A DNA stretch of 7,539 bases from Gammaproteobacteria bacterium (GTDB taxonomy: Bacteria; Pseudomonadota; Gammaproteobacteria; Chromatiales; Chromatiaceae). Location of the stretch: the NCBI GenBank assembly GCA_015231665.1, contig JADGBD010000043.1, positions 2,932 through 10,470 of the forward strand. Reading direction: 5' to 3'. Below the pieces are notes generated by a model, which saw only the letters and a program-made list of their open reading frames with translations, ran no database searches and was not told the DNA's origin. Of this stretch, positions 1 through 6,265 are shown piece after piece. Each line of letters starts with the position of its first letter. Position 1 is the stretch's first letter. Position numbers and translations under genes: made by a program.

Positions 1-17
1 CATGGAAGACGACTGCA

Positions 18-39
18 TTCTGCCTGCCTGACGGCAGAA
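18..39. repeat. Short perfect hairpin upstream of nifY
   Basis: TTCTGCC at 18-24 is the exact reverse complement of GGCAGAA at 33-39, leaving an 8-base loop. An alternative fold pairs CTGCC at 24-28 with GGCAG at 33-37 around a 4-base loop. The bases after the second arm are purine-rich, not a T-run, so on the + strand this is not a standard Rho-independent terminator. It could be the 3' end or a processing/stability hairpin of an upstream nif transcript; that role is inference. Confidence 0.4.
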
Positions 40-116
40 GTGGGAAGTGGGAAGGGTGAAGTTTGAAAGAACCGCTCCCCTTCACACTTCAACCTTCCCT
101 CTTCAAACTTTTTCAA
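38..116. repeat. Imperfect purine/pyrimidine inverted repeat tract
   Basis: The left half (38-69) is almost all purine plus T and contains a direct echo, GTGGGAA, twice in tandem. The right half (80-116) is pyrimidine-rich with repeated CTTCA-type units. AAGTTTGAA at 59-67 is the exact reverse complement of TTCAAACTT at 102-110, and AAGGGTGAAG at 53-62 pairs with CTTCAACCTT at 87-96 with one mismatch, so two alternative stems are possible. It lies in the non-coding gap before nifY. I know no named repeat family for it; an intergenic degenerate repeat is the best description. Confidence 0.45.
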
Positions 117-127
117 CCGGATGATTC

Positions 128-838
128 ATGAGCCAACAATCACTGAGTAACGAGATCGCCCTGCGAATCGGGCTTGCCGCCCGCGAATTGCCGGATACCG
201 ATGCTGCGCGCCTGTTGCGCGTACTCGATGATGCGGTGGGTCTGCCGCCGACCCGCAAGGCTCTCGCCGAACTGACCCTGAAAAAGCTCAAGAGCGCCGC
301 AGACAATGAGTTGTCCGGCATTGATGCCCCGGCGCTGAGGAACGCACTGTCGATTCTACAGGGTGAAGCTGACATCAACGCCGAGCCCCTGCCCGAGATA
401 GAAGCCTACCGGGATGGCGACCTGCCCGGCAGCATCCGTGTCGCCTGTGCATCCAACAAGGGGGAAAAGCTGGATGGACACTTTGGTTCCTGCCGGCGCT
501 TTCTCATCTATCAGGTCTCCTCGAATGGCCTCAAGCTGATTGACATCCGTCCCATCGACGACAGCCAGGCGAGCGACGACATGAATGGCTATCGCGCCTC
601 GCTGATCGGTGACTGCCAGCTGCTGTTCGTCGCCTCCATCGGTGGGCCGGCGGCGGTCAAGGTGGTGCGCGCCGGCGTCCATCCGATAAAGAAACCCGAG
701 ATGGGCGATGCGCGCCCCCTGGTGGCTGAGCTGCAGGGGCGTATTGGTCCGGACGCACCACCCTGGCTGGCCAAGGTCATGGGACAGGCGCCGGAAGAGC
801 GGATTCGCTTCGAACCGGCGCACGAGGAAGTGGCGTGA
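128..838 (+). CDS. nifY: NifY/NafY-type FeMo-cofactor carrier protein
   Basis: The 236-residue product has the two-part build of NafY/NifY proteins. An N-terminal helical domain (about residues 5-80, with the segment KALAELTLKKLKSA) resembles the NafY N-terminal domain, and a NifX-like cofactor-binding domain spans about 102-220. The latter has the signature LDGHFGSCRRFLIY, with His118 in the place of the histidine known to be needed for FeMo-cofactor binding in Azotobacter NafY. Family members hold FeMo-cofactor and stabilise apo-dinitrogenase until the cofactor is inserted, in the cytoplasm. The length is close to Azotobacter NafY (about 240 residues). The ATG at 128 has only a weak upstream ribosome site. 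The stop overlaps the next start by 4 bases (GTGA). Position before the LRV and nifEN genes fits nifY at the end of a nifHDKT-Y series. NafY versus NifY naming cannot be settled here; the family is near certain. Confidence 0.9.
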   Translation: MSQQSLSNEIALRIGLAARELPDTDAARLLRVLDDAVGLPPTRKALAELTLKKLKSAADNELSGIDAPALRNALSILQGEADINAEPLPEIEAYRDGDLPGSIRVACASNKGEKLDGHFGSCRRFLIYQVSSNGLKLIDIRPIDDSQASDDMNGYRASLIGDCQLLFVASIGGPAAVKVVRAGVHPIKKPEMGDARPLVAELQGRIGPDAPPWLAKVMGQAPEERIRFEPAHEEVA

Positions 839-1101
839 TCAGCGATGAGCAGCTGCAGGCGGTTTCCTGCTGGCTGCAGGAGCATCCCGCTCATCAACAG
901 AATCAACAGAGGTTGCGTCAGGCCTTTCCGGAACTGCATTTCAGCTTCTGTCTCGATGACGATGTGATCGCCGATACGCCGGCATTGAGCCTGCCCGGCT
1001 TCAACCTCTATCTGGTGGACAGCAGCAATCACTGCCTGAGCCTGACCAGCGATGCGCGAGGGGCAAGCGGTCTGGTGGTGGCCGAGCTGGGTGAGGAGTG
1101 A
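835..1101 (+). CDS. Small nif-associated protein, probably DUF6129 family
   Basis: The 88-residue product has no known biochemical role. It has an amphipathic N-terminus (EQLQAVSCWLQEHPAH), a central acidic stretch (FCLDDDVIAD) and the segment PGFNLYLVDSSNHCLSLT, a pattern I associate with the small DUF6129 proteins found only in nif clusters; that assignment is from memory. It has no signal peptide or membrane segment, so it is expected in the cytoplasm. The start is a GTG that overlaps the nifY stop (GTGA), with GAGGAAG at 824-830 as a well-placed ribosome site. It ends overlapping the LRV gene in the same way, which points to translational coupling in a nifY-DUF6129-LRV set. Confidence 0.7.
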   Translation: MISDEQLQAVSCWLQEHPAHQQNQQRLRQAFPELHFSFCLDDDVIADTPALSLPGFNLYLVDSSNHCLSLTSDARGASGLVVAELGEE

Positions 1102-1880
1102 TGGCGCTGGGCTGTAGCGGAGAAGCGATGATGCCTGAGCGTGATTCGTCAGAAGGGGTCTGGCCGCCGGCCAGGGCCGACTGTGGTGAGTGCCCGCACC
1201 GGCCCGACCGTCTCGCCCAAGGGCGGTGCCAGCCGGGTGAGTCCTGTGTACGCGCCCAGAGCGGGCGGCAGATGGCCAATTTCTTTCGCGCTAACCCGGA
1301 TCTGGCCAAGGCCTATGCCGACGATCCTTTTTGGGAGCGCCGCGCCATCGCCGCCCGGCATCTGCCGCAGCAGCGTTTGCTGCAGATGGTGGCCGACCCG
1401 GACGAGGCGGTGCGTCGGGTGGTGGCCTATCGGCTGCCGCTGGCTCAGCTGGAGCTCATGCTGGGAGACAGGGATCGCGAGGTGCGCATCACTCTGGCCG
1501 ACCGTCTACCGATAGATCATCTGGAGGCTATGGTAGAAGATCCGGATTACCTGGTGCGCCACTATGTGGCCAGGCGGCTCAAACCGGGTCGGCTGTTTCG
1601 CATGATCAATGATGCGGATCGGGAGGTGCGCATCGCCGTGGCAAGACGACTGCCCGCCGAGAGCCTGGGGCTGATGCTGTTCGATGAGGAATCCGAGGTG
1701 CGCCGGGTAGTGGCCGAGCGCATTGACCCGACAGCCCTGGAGCCCCTGCTGCGGGACGATGATTGGTGGGTGCGCCGCCAGGCGTTCGAGCGCGCACCCC
1801 TGCAGATGATTCGGGCGCTACCAGAAGACGAGGACGACGATGTGCGGGACATCCAACGACAACGACTTGCCGATAGCTGA
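1098..1880 (+). CDS. 4Fe-4S-binding leucine-rich repeat variant (LRV) protein
   Basis: This matches the LRV protein of the Azotobacter nif region, known to have an N-terminal 4Fe-4S cluster followed by a solenoid of 24-residue repeats; its function is unknown. In the 260-residue reading the cluster cysteines are C29, C32, C44 and C50 (C-X2-C-X11-C-X5-C). From residue 76, eight repeats follow with an exact 24-residue period, each opening with Asp (D76, D100, D124, D148, D172, D196, D220, D244) and typified by D-REVRIAVARRLP-L-LM. The last two repeats are degenerate and end in an acidic stretch, PEDEDDDVR. The start is uncertain: GTG 1098 overlaps the previous stop, ATG 1101 has GGTGA upstream, and ATG 1128/1131 has GGAG at 1119-1122 and would give about 249 residues, nearer to the Azotobacter length. 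A role in iron-sulfur handling during nitrogenase assembly is inferred only from context. Confidence 0.9.
   Translation: MMALGCSGEAMMPERDSSEGVWPPARADCGECPHRPDRLAQGRCQPGESCVRAQSGRQMANFFRANPDLAKAYADDPFWERRAIAARHLPQQRLLQMVADPDEAVRRVVAYRLPLAQLELMLGDRDREVRITLADRLPIDHLEAMVEDPDYLVRHYVARRLKPGRLFRMINDADREVRIAVARRLPAESLGLMLFDEESEVRRVVAERIDPTALEPLLRDDDWWVRRQAFERAPLQMIRALPEDEDDDVRDIQRQRLADS
1323..1877 (+). repeat. 72-bp coding repeats of the LRV solenoid
   Basis: Eight degenerate in-frame units of 72 bases begin at 1323, 1395, 1467, 1539, 1611, 1683, 1755 and 1827, the last one incomplete. Each unit starts with a GAT or GAC codon for Asp, and most carry GTGCGC or GTGCGT about 15 bases later for the Val-Arg pair. 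Conservation is at protein level, so this is an old internal duplication and not a recent DNA tandem repeat. Confidence 0.8.
1830..1834 (+). promoter_or_regulatory. Ribosome binding site for the 326-residue gene
   Basis: GAGGA lies five bases before the ATG at 1840, inside the end of the LRV gene. It favours the ATG at 1840 over the in-frame TTG at 1867, and so supports a 41-base overlap between the two genes. Confidence 0.45.
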
Positions 1881-2820
1881 TCGCACGCTGGCGGCGCCCG
1901 AGGCGCTGACCCGGCTGTGCGAGCAGTTCCAGCCCGAACAGGGTATCGAGGTCTTGGTCGAGGCCATCGGCCGGTTAATGCCCGACCTGTGTTTCACGCC
2001 GGTGTTGCATCGCGGAGGATGGCACAGGCTCGGCGGTGTAGTCGCTGCCGACATGACGCGAGTTACTGGCAATATCCTGCACTGGGTCGAACAGTGCTGT
2101 GACGGTGATGTCGACGAGCTCATCGCCGAATATGCCGATGCCGGGTATTTCGCCACGCGTCTGTCCGGAACCACCCACTACCTGACTGCGCAGCGCGGTA
2201 CCGAGCCGCAGGACTTCGTCCAGATCGAGATCGAGGTCCTGCAGGAGGTGCTCGACCGACCCCTGGTGATCCCCGACTGGTATCCCGACAGTATCGAGGA
2301 GTTTCTCGAGCCCATCGGCTACCCCAGCGCCGAGCCCCGGCCGGTGGCGCCACCCAGCTATCAGTTCCGCCGCATTACCTCCATCGCCGATCTGATTGGC
2401 AGGAGAGGGGCCGGGCGTCAGATTGAGAATCTGAGTCGCTTCTTTTCCGACTGGGCGGCCAGTACCGCCTCGGATGCACACCGTTTTTGTGATCACTGGG
2501 TGCTGGCGCTGCGGGAGTACCAGGATCGGGAAGGCCTATCGCAGCTGGTGGCCAAGCCGGTGGCGACCTTCCAGGATGAGGCGCTGCCCTTGCCCCAGGG
2601 GGAGATCGTGCGCGGCACAGATCTGGCCAATGCCATCCATGGCTACGATCGGCAACTGGGTTATCCCTTCGCTTGGTACTTCATGATGTTGGGGCAGAAG
2701 TCAAAGCATTACGGCCTTGCCGATGCCGTGCTCGCGGACCAGATGGGGGCCTACGAATACCTGCCGGCGCGCGATCTGAAGGTGCTGCGCCACTGGGAAA
2801 AGCAGCCCTACGGCCTCTGA
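1840..2820 (+). CDS. Conserved-looking nif-cluster protein of unknown function
   Basis: I do not recognise this 326-residue protein. It is soluble by appearance, with no signal peptide or membrane span. It seems to have two parts: residues about 15-165, acidic and rich in aromatic residues (for example HWVEQCC around 81-87 and VIPDWYPDSIEEFLEPIGYP around 143-162), and residues about 175-326, mainly helical, with FFSDWAAS, HRFCDHWVLALREYQDREGL (214-233) and a Trp/Tyr-rich stretch, GYPFAWYFMMLGQKSKHYGL (274-293). Cysteines are C2, C27, C51, C86, C87 and C217, with no classical iron-sulfur spacing. Codon use matches its neighbours and it overlaps the LRV gene by 41 bases, so it is probably co-transcribed with nifY-DUF6129-LRV. 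The start at 1840 is supported by GAGGA upstream; TTG 1867 is possible. A role in nitrogenase maturation or regulation is inferred only from position. Confidence 0.8.
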   Translation: MCGTSNDNDLPIADRTLAAPEALTRLCEQFQPEQGIEVLVEAIGRLMPDLCFTPVLHRGGWHRLGGVVAADMTRVTGNILHWVEQCCDGDVDELIAEYADAGYFATRLSGTTHYLTAQRGTEPQDFVQIEIEVLQEVLDRPLVIPDWYPDSIEEFLEPIGYPSAEPRPVAPPSYQFRRITSIADLIGRRGAGRQIENLSRFFSDWAASTASDAHRFCDHWVLALREYQDREGLSQLVAKPVATFQDEALPLPQGEIVRGTDLANAIHGYDRQLGYPFAWYFMMLGQKSKHYGLADAVLADQMGAYEYLPARDLKVLRHWEKQPYGL

Positions 2821-2841
2821 AGGAGGAGGGCGTTCGGCGTG

Positions 2842-2882
2842 GCAAACCCGCCCTGTCGTGAGTGTCGCATTGTCGGGTTTGC
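2842..2882. repeat. 9-bp perfect inverted repeat before nifE
   Basis: GCAAACCCG at 2842-2850 is the exact reverse complement of CGGGTTTGC at 2874-2882, with a 23-base spacer. It starts 21 bases after the stop of the 326-residue gene. There is no T-run after the right arm, so it is not a classical intrinsic terminator; it may mark or protect the 3' end of the upstream transcript. The right arm lies entirely inside the candidate NifA site at 2871-2886. Confidence 0.5.
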
Positions 2883-2886
2883 AACA
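2871..2886 (+). promoter_or_regulatory. NifA upstream activator site (TGT-N10-ACA)
   Basis: TGTCGGGTTTGCAACA matches the NifA binding consensus TGT-N10-ACA exactly. Its centre is about 78 bases before the predicted start of transcription from the sigma-54 promoter at 2931-2946, a normal distance for an enhancer-bound activator. The AT-richer DNA between the two sites would suit bending, but I see no exact IHF site. Confidence 0.75.
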
Positions 2887-2930
2887 AGTTCAATAGGCTA
2901 ACAGCACAATAGATTCATAGGGTTAGGGTC

Positions 2931-2946
2931 TGGCACAACATCTGCA
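2931..2946 (+). promoter_or_regulatory. Sigma-54 (-24/-12) promoter of nifE
   Basis: TGGCACAACATCTGCA matches the RpoN consensus TGGCAC-N5-TTGCA with one difference (C for the first T of the -12 box). The invariant GG (2932-2933) and GC (2944-2945) are separated by exactly ten bases. Transcription should start near 2957, giving a leader of about 22 bases before the nifE ATG. With the NifA site upstream it makes nifE onward a NifA-controlled unit. Confidence 0.85.
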
Positions 2947-2967
2947 AAGCGCTTGTCAAGAAACCCT

Positions 2968-2973
2968 GAGAGG
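2968..2973 (+). promoter_or_regulatory. Ribosome binding site of nifE
   Basis: GAGAGG stands five bases before the ATG at 2979 and lies within the short predicted leader. It supports this start, as does the match of the cysteine positions counted from it (37, 62, 124) to Azotobacter NifE. Confidence 0.6.
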
Positions 2974-2978
2974 CCAAC

Positions 2979-4391
2979 ATGAAGCAGAAAGACATCGCCG
3001 AACTGCTGGACGAGCCGGCCTGTGCGCACAACAAGAAGTCCAAGTCGGGCTGCGCCAAGCCCAAGCCAGGCGCCACCGCCGGTGGCTGCGCATTCGATGG
3101 TGCCCAGATCGCTCTGCTGCCCATCGCCGATGTCGCCCACATCGTCCACGGTCCCATCGCCTGCGCTGGCAGCTCCTGGGACAACCGCGGTACCCGCTCC
3201 TCGGGGTCCCGGCTGTTTCGCATCGGCATGACCACCGATCTGACCGAGCAGGACATCATCATGGGGCGCGGCGAAAAACGCCTGTTCCACGCCATCAAAC
3301 AGGCGCTGGAGGAGCATCAGCCCGCAGCGGTGTTCGTCTACAACACCTGTGTGCCGGCATTGATCGGCGATGACATCGAAGCGGTGTGCAAGGAGGCGCA
3401 AAAGCGCTGGGGCACGCCGGTGGTGCCGGTGGATGCGGCTGGCTTCTATGGCACCAAGAACCTGGGCAATCGCATCGCCGGCGAATCCATGGTCAAGTAC
3501 GTTTGCGGTACCCGTGAGCCCGACCCGAAGCCGGTGAGCGAAGACGGCCTGCAGATTCACGACATCAGCCTGGTGGGCGAGTACAACATCGCGGGCGAGC
3601 TGTGGCACGTGCTGCCCCTGCTCGACGAGCTGGGCCTGCGCGTGCTCTGCACCCTGTCGGGCGATGCACGCTACCGCGAGGTGCAGACCATGCACCGCTC
3701 CGAGGCAAACATGATGGTCTGCTCCAAGGCGATGATCAACGTCGCCCGCAAGCTGCAGGAGGCCTTCGGCACCCCCTGGTTCGAGGGCAGCTTCTACGGC
3801 GTGGGCGACGTATCGCAGGCATTGCGCGATTTCGCCCGCCTGATCGCTGACCCGGATCTGAGCGAACGCACCGAGCGACTGATCGCCCGCGAGGAGGCGA
3901 AGATCGACGTGGCGCTGGCGCCCTGGCGGGAGCAGCTCCGCGGCAAGAAGGTGCTGCTCTATACCGGTGGCGTCAAGTCCTGGTCGATCATCGCGGCGCT
4001 GCAGGACCTGGGTATGGAGGTGGTGGCCACAGGCACCAGAAAGTCCACCGAAGAGGACAAGGCGCGCATCCGTGAACTCATGGGCCAGGATGCGCTGATG
4101 ATCGAAGACGGCAACCCCCGGGGTCTGATCCAGATGGTTCACGACAACAACGTCGATGTCCTCATTGCCGGCGGACGAAACATGTACACCGCGTTGAAGG
4201 CGCGCATTCCCTTTCTCGACATCAACCAGGAGCGCGAGTTCGGCTACGCCGGTTACGCCGGCATGATCGAGCTGGCACGCCAGCTGGTGTTGACCATTGA
4301 CAGCCCCATCTGGTCGGCGGTGCGTGCTCCGGCACCCTGGCGGCAAGCCCCAGTCGAGACCGGATCAACCCTTCCGGAAGGAGGCATCTGA
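2979..4391 (+). CDS. nifE: NifE, FeMo-cofactor scaffold subunit alpha
   Basis: NifE pairs with NifN as the alpha2beta2 scaffold on which the NifB-made iron-sulfur precursor gains molybdenum and homocitrate to become FeMo-cofactor. It is a homologue of NifD. The 470-residue length is typical. Cys37, Cys62 and Cys124 fall at the same numbers as the cysteines that hold the permanent 4Fe-4S cluster in Azotobacter NifE. Cys248, in [12 protein letters not shown], aligns with the NifD cofactor-ligand cysteine. The position of the NifD cofactor histidine appears to be Asn416 ([10 protein letters not shown]), as expected for NifE rather than NifD. Conserved stretches include [15 protein letters not shown] (57-71) and [18 protein letters not shown] (79-96). 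It follows a sigma-54 promoter and NifA site and is separated from nifN by one base. Confidence 0.97.
   Translation: MKQKDIAELLDEPACAHNKKSKSGCAKPKPGATAGGCAFDGAQIALLPIADVAHIVHGPIACAGSSWDNRGTRSSGSRLFRIGMTTDLTEQDIIMGRGEKRLFHAIKQALEEHQPAAVFVYNTCVPALIGDDIEAVCKEAQKRWGTPVVPVDAAGFYGTKNLGNRIAGESMVKYVCGTREPDPKPVSEDGLQIHDISLVGEYNIAGELWHVLPLLDELGLRVLCTLSGDARYREVQTMHRSEANMMVCSKAMINVARKLQEAFGTPWFEGSFYGVGDVSQALRDFARLIADPDLSERTERLIAREEAKIDVALAPWREQLRGKKVLLYTGGVKSWSIIAALQDLGMEVVATGTRKSTEEDKARIRELMGQDALMIEDGNPRGLIQMVHDNNVDVLIAGGRNMYTALKARIPFLDINQEREFGYAGYAGMIELARQLVLTIDSPIWSAVRAPAPWRQAPVETGSTLPEGGI
4379..4384 (+). promoter_or_regulatory. Ribosome binding site of nifN
   Basis: AGGAGG lies inside the last codons of nifE, eight bases before the ATG at 4393. 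It decides the nifN start: the frame is open further upstream to an ATG at 4297, but that start would overlap nifE by 95 bases and adds 32 residues not typical of NifN. Confidence 0.75.
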
Positions 4392-4392
4392 C

Positions 4393-5814
4393 ATGGCCGA
4401 GATCATCAAACGCAACAAGGCGCTGTCAGTGAGTCCGCTGAAAGCCAGCCAGACCCTCGGCGCGGCCCTGGCCTTTCTCGGCTTTCGCCGCGCCATACCC
4501 ATGCTGCACGGCTCTCAGGGCTGTACTGCCTTCGGCAAGGTCTTCTTCGTCCGCCATTTCCGTGAGCCGATCCCCCTGCAGACCACGGCCATGGATCAGA
4601 TCACCACGGTGATGGGCTCGGAGGATGCGGTGGTTGAAGGTCTGAAGACGATCTGTGAAAAGAGCCAGCCGGCGTTGCTGGGCGTACCCACCACGGGCCT
4701 GTCGGAGACCCAGGGCAGTGACGTGCAGATGGCGCTGAGGCGCTTCCGCCAGCAGTATCCCCAGTTCGATCACATCCCCGTGGTGGCGGTCTCCACCCCC
4801 GATTTCAGCGGCTGTCTGGAGAGCGGTTATGCCAAGGCCATGGAAGCCCTGATCGAAACTCTGGTGCCCACCGCCGAGGAGGCCGGCACCGTCCCCGGTC
4901 GTCGTCGCCGTCAGGTCAATGTCCTGGTCGGTTCCTCACTGACCCCCGGTGACCTGGAGGAGCTGAAGGAGATTATCGAGGCATTCGGGCTGCGGCCCTT
5001 GCTGCTGCCCGATCTGTCCGACTCCCTCGACGGCCACCTGGGCGAGGATGAGTTCTCTCCCCTGACCATCGGCGGGACCGATGTTGCTGAATTGCAGACC
5101 CTGGGCGATGCGGTGGCCACCCTGGTGGTCGGCCATTCGCTGTTTAAGGCCGCCGACCGGCTCAAGGCGCTGACCGGTGTGCCGGACTATCGCTTCAACC
5201 ACCTGATGGGACTGCAGGCCACCGATGAACTGGTGGTCGCCCTTCACGACATCACCCGCGAGCGCGTGCCCGATCGCCTGGAGCGGCAGCGCGCCCAGTT
5301 GCAGGATGCCATGCTCGACTGTCACTTCATGTTGGGCATGAGCCGTTTCGCCCTCGCCGGTGATCCGGACCTGCTGCACGCCTTCAGCGAACTGCTTGCG
5401 GGTGTCGGCGCTGAGACCGTGGCGGCGGTTTCCCCGGTCAGCGCGCCGATCCTCAAGCAGGTGCCCTGCAGCAGTGTCAAGATCGGCGATCTGCAGGATC
5501 TGGAGCGGCTTGCCCAGGCCGCCAGTGCCGAGGTGCTGATCTGCAACTCCCACGGTGAAGAGAGCGGCAAGCGTCTGGGCCTGCCCCTGTTGAGAGCGGG
5601 CTTCCCCCAGTACGACCGCTTGGGCGGCTACCAGAAAACCTGGATCGGATATCGCGGTACACGCCAGACCCTGTTCGATCTGGCCAATATCCTGTTGGGC
5701 CTGGAAATGGGCGAGATCCATCCCTACCGCTCCCGCTACGCCCAGAAACCCGAATACGCCAAGGTGGAACCCGATGATGCTACAGCGACGTTTGCAGTTG
5801 CTGGACACCACTGA
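4393..5814 (+). CDS. nifN: NifN, FeMo-cofactor scaffold subunit beta
   Basis: NifN is the NifK-like partner of NifE in the FeMo-cofactor scaffold. From the ATG at 4393 the product is 473 residues, slightly longer than Azotobacter NifN (about 458). The N-terminus, [20 protein letters not shown], and the following [20 protein letters not shown] are characteristic. Cys44 (GSQGC) falls at the same number as the NifN cysteine that completes the 4Fe-4S cluster at the NifE-NifN interface. Further conserved segments are [18 protein letters not shown] (67-84), [20 protein letters not shown] and the C-terminal [20 protein letters not shown]. The upstream AGGAGG fixes the start. It sits one base after nifE and ten bases before nifX, so the three proteins are made from one message. 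No missing key residues were seen. Confidence 0.96.
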   Translation: MAEIIKRNKALSVSPLKASQTLGAALAFLGFRRAIPMLHGSQGCTAFGKVFFVRHFREPIPLQTTAMDQITTVMGSEDAVVEGLKTICEKSQPALLGVPTTGLSETQGSDVQMALRRFRQQYPQFDHIPVVAVSTPDFSGCLESGYAKAMEALIETLVPTAEEAGTVPGRRRRQVNVLVGSSLTPGDLEELKEIIEAFGLRPLLLPDLSDSLDGHLGEDEFSPLTIGGTDVAELQTLGDAVATLVVGHSLFKAADRLKALTGVPDYRFNHLMGLQATDELVVALHDITRERVPDRLERQRAQLQDAMLDCHFMLGMSRFALAGDPDLLHAFSELLAGVGAETVAAVSPVSAPILKQVPCSSVKIGDLQDLERLAQAASAEVLICNSHGEESGKRLGLPLLRAGFPQYDRLGGYQKTWIGYRGTRQTLFDLANILLGLEMGEIHPYRSRYAQKPEYAKVEPDDATATFAVAGHH

Positions 5815-5816
5815 GG
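5813..5816 (+). promoter_or_regulatory. Ribosome binding site of nifX
   Basis: GAGG overlaps the nifN stop codon and sits eight bases before the ATG at 5825. It supports that start over the ATG at 5774, which would overlap nifN by 41 bases and add a 17-residue extension. Confidence 0.5.
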
Positions 5817-5824
5817 CCAGTTGG

Positions 5825-6256
5825 ATGTCCACGGCGATCAAGGTGGCCTTTGCCACCACCGACATGAAGCACGTCGACCAGCACTTTGGCGCGGCGCGCT
5901 CCTTTGCCGTCTATGCCATTGACCCGGAACAGGCGCGGTTTGTCGAGGCCAACGAGTTCGGTCAGCTGGACATGGACGGCAACGAGGACAAGTTGGAGGC
6001 GAAGATCGAGGCCCTGGCCGGCTGCGTGGCGGTTTACAGTCAGGCGGTGGGCGCTTCCGCCATCAACAAGCTCAAGGCGCGCGGCATCCAGCCGGTGAAA
6101 GTGTCTCCGGGGGCGAATATCGAGGAGTTGATTGAAGCCCTGCAGCAGGAGTTGCGCGAGGGGCCCAGCCACTGGTTGGCCAGGGCCATTGCAGAAACCC
6201 TGCCGGCCGATCCGGCGCGCTTCGATGCCATGGAAGCCGAAGGCTGGGAAGAGTAG
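5825..6256 (+). CDS. nifX: NifX, FeMo-cofactor/NifB-co carrier
   Basis: NifX is a small cytoplasmic carrier that binds NifB-co and a later precursor and passes them to and from NifEN. The product is 143 residues and is a single NifX/NafY-type domain: beta strand IKVAFATTD (5-13), the signature VDQHFGAARSFAVYAI (17-32) with His20 in the cofactor-binding position, and a Gly/Ala-rich middle. The C-terminal tail, HWLARAIAETLP followed by MEAEGWEE, is typical of NifX proteins. It shares its domain with the C-terminal half of the NifY protein at 128-838 but lacks the N-terminal helical domain. It lies ten bases after nifN and nine bases before the RseC-family gene. Start choice rests on the ribosome site at 5813-5816 and on normal NifX length. 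Confidence 0.93.
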   Translation: MSTAIKVAFATTDMKHVDQHFGAARSFAVYAIDPEQARFVEANEFGQLDMDGNEDKLEAKIEALAGCVAVYSQAVGASAINKLKARGIQPVKVSPGANIEELIEALQQELREGPSHWLARAIAETLPADPARFDAMEAEGWEE

Positions 6257-6265
6257 GGCAGGCCA

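Noticed and set aside
3..17. Sigma-54-like element TGGAAGACGACTGCA before nifY
   Set aside because: The GG and GC are nine bases apart instead of the strict ten, the -24 box is poor, and no TGT-N10-ACA is present in the window upstream of nifY.
2..31. Short reading ATG to TGA (MEDDCILPA) that could be the tail of an upstream gene
   Set aside because: Only nine codons are visible, all three frames are open at the left edge, and the residues match no nif C-terminus I know, so neither a gene end nor its frame can be supported.
2882..2930. Possible IHF site between the NifA site and the sigma-54 promoter
   Set aside because: The region is AT-richer than its surroundings, but the best match to the IHF consensus has mismatches in the core, so it cannot be called.
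2898..4346. Long open reading frame on the minus strand opposite nifE (about 480 codons)
   Set aside because: It mirrors the codon pattern of nifE in a GC-rich genome, its translation is low-complexity and His/Gln/Leu-rich, and nifE on the other strand is unmistakable.
4297..4392. Upstream extension of nifN to an ATG at 4297
   Set aside because: The 32 extra residues overlap the end of nifE, are not NifN-like, and the AGGAGG at 4379-4384 points to the ATG at 4393, from which Cys44 takes its expected number.
5774..5824. Upstream extension of nifX to an ATG at 5774
   Set aside because: It would overlap nifN by 41 bases and add 17 residues before the normal NifX N-terminus; GAGG at 5813-5816 fits the ATG at 5825.
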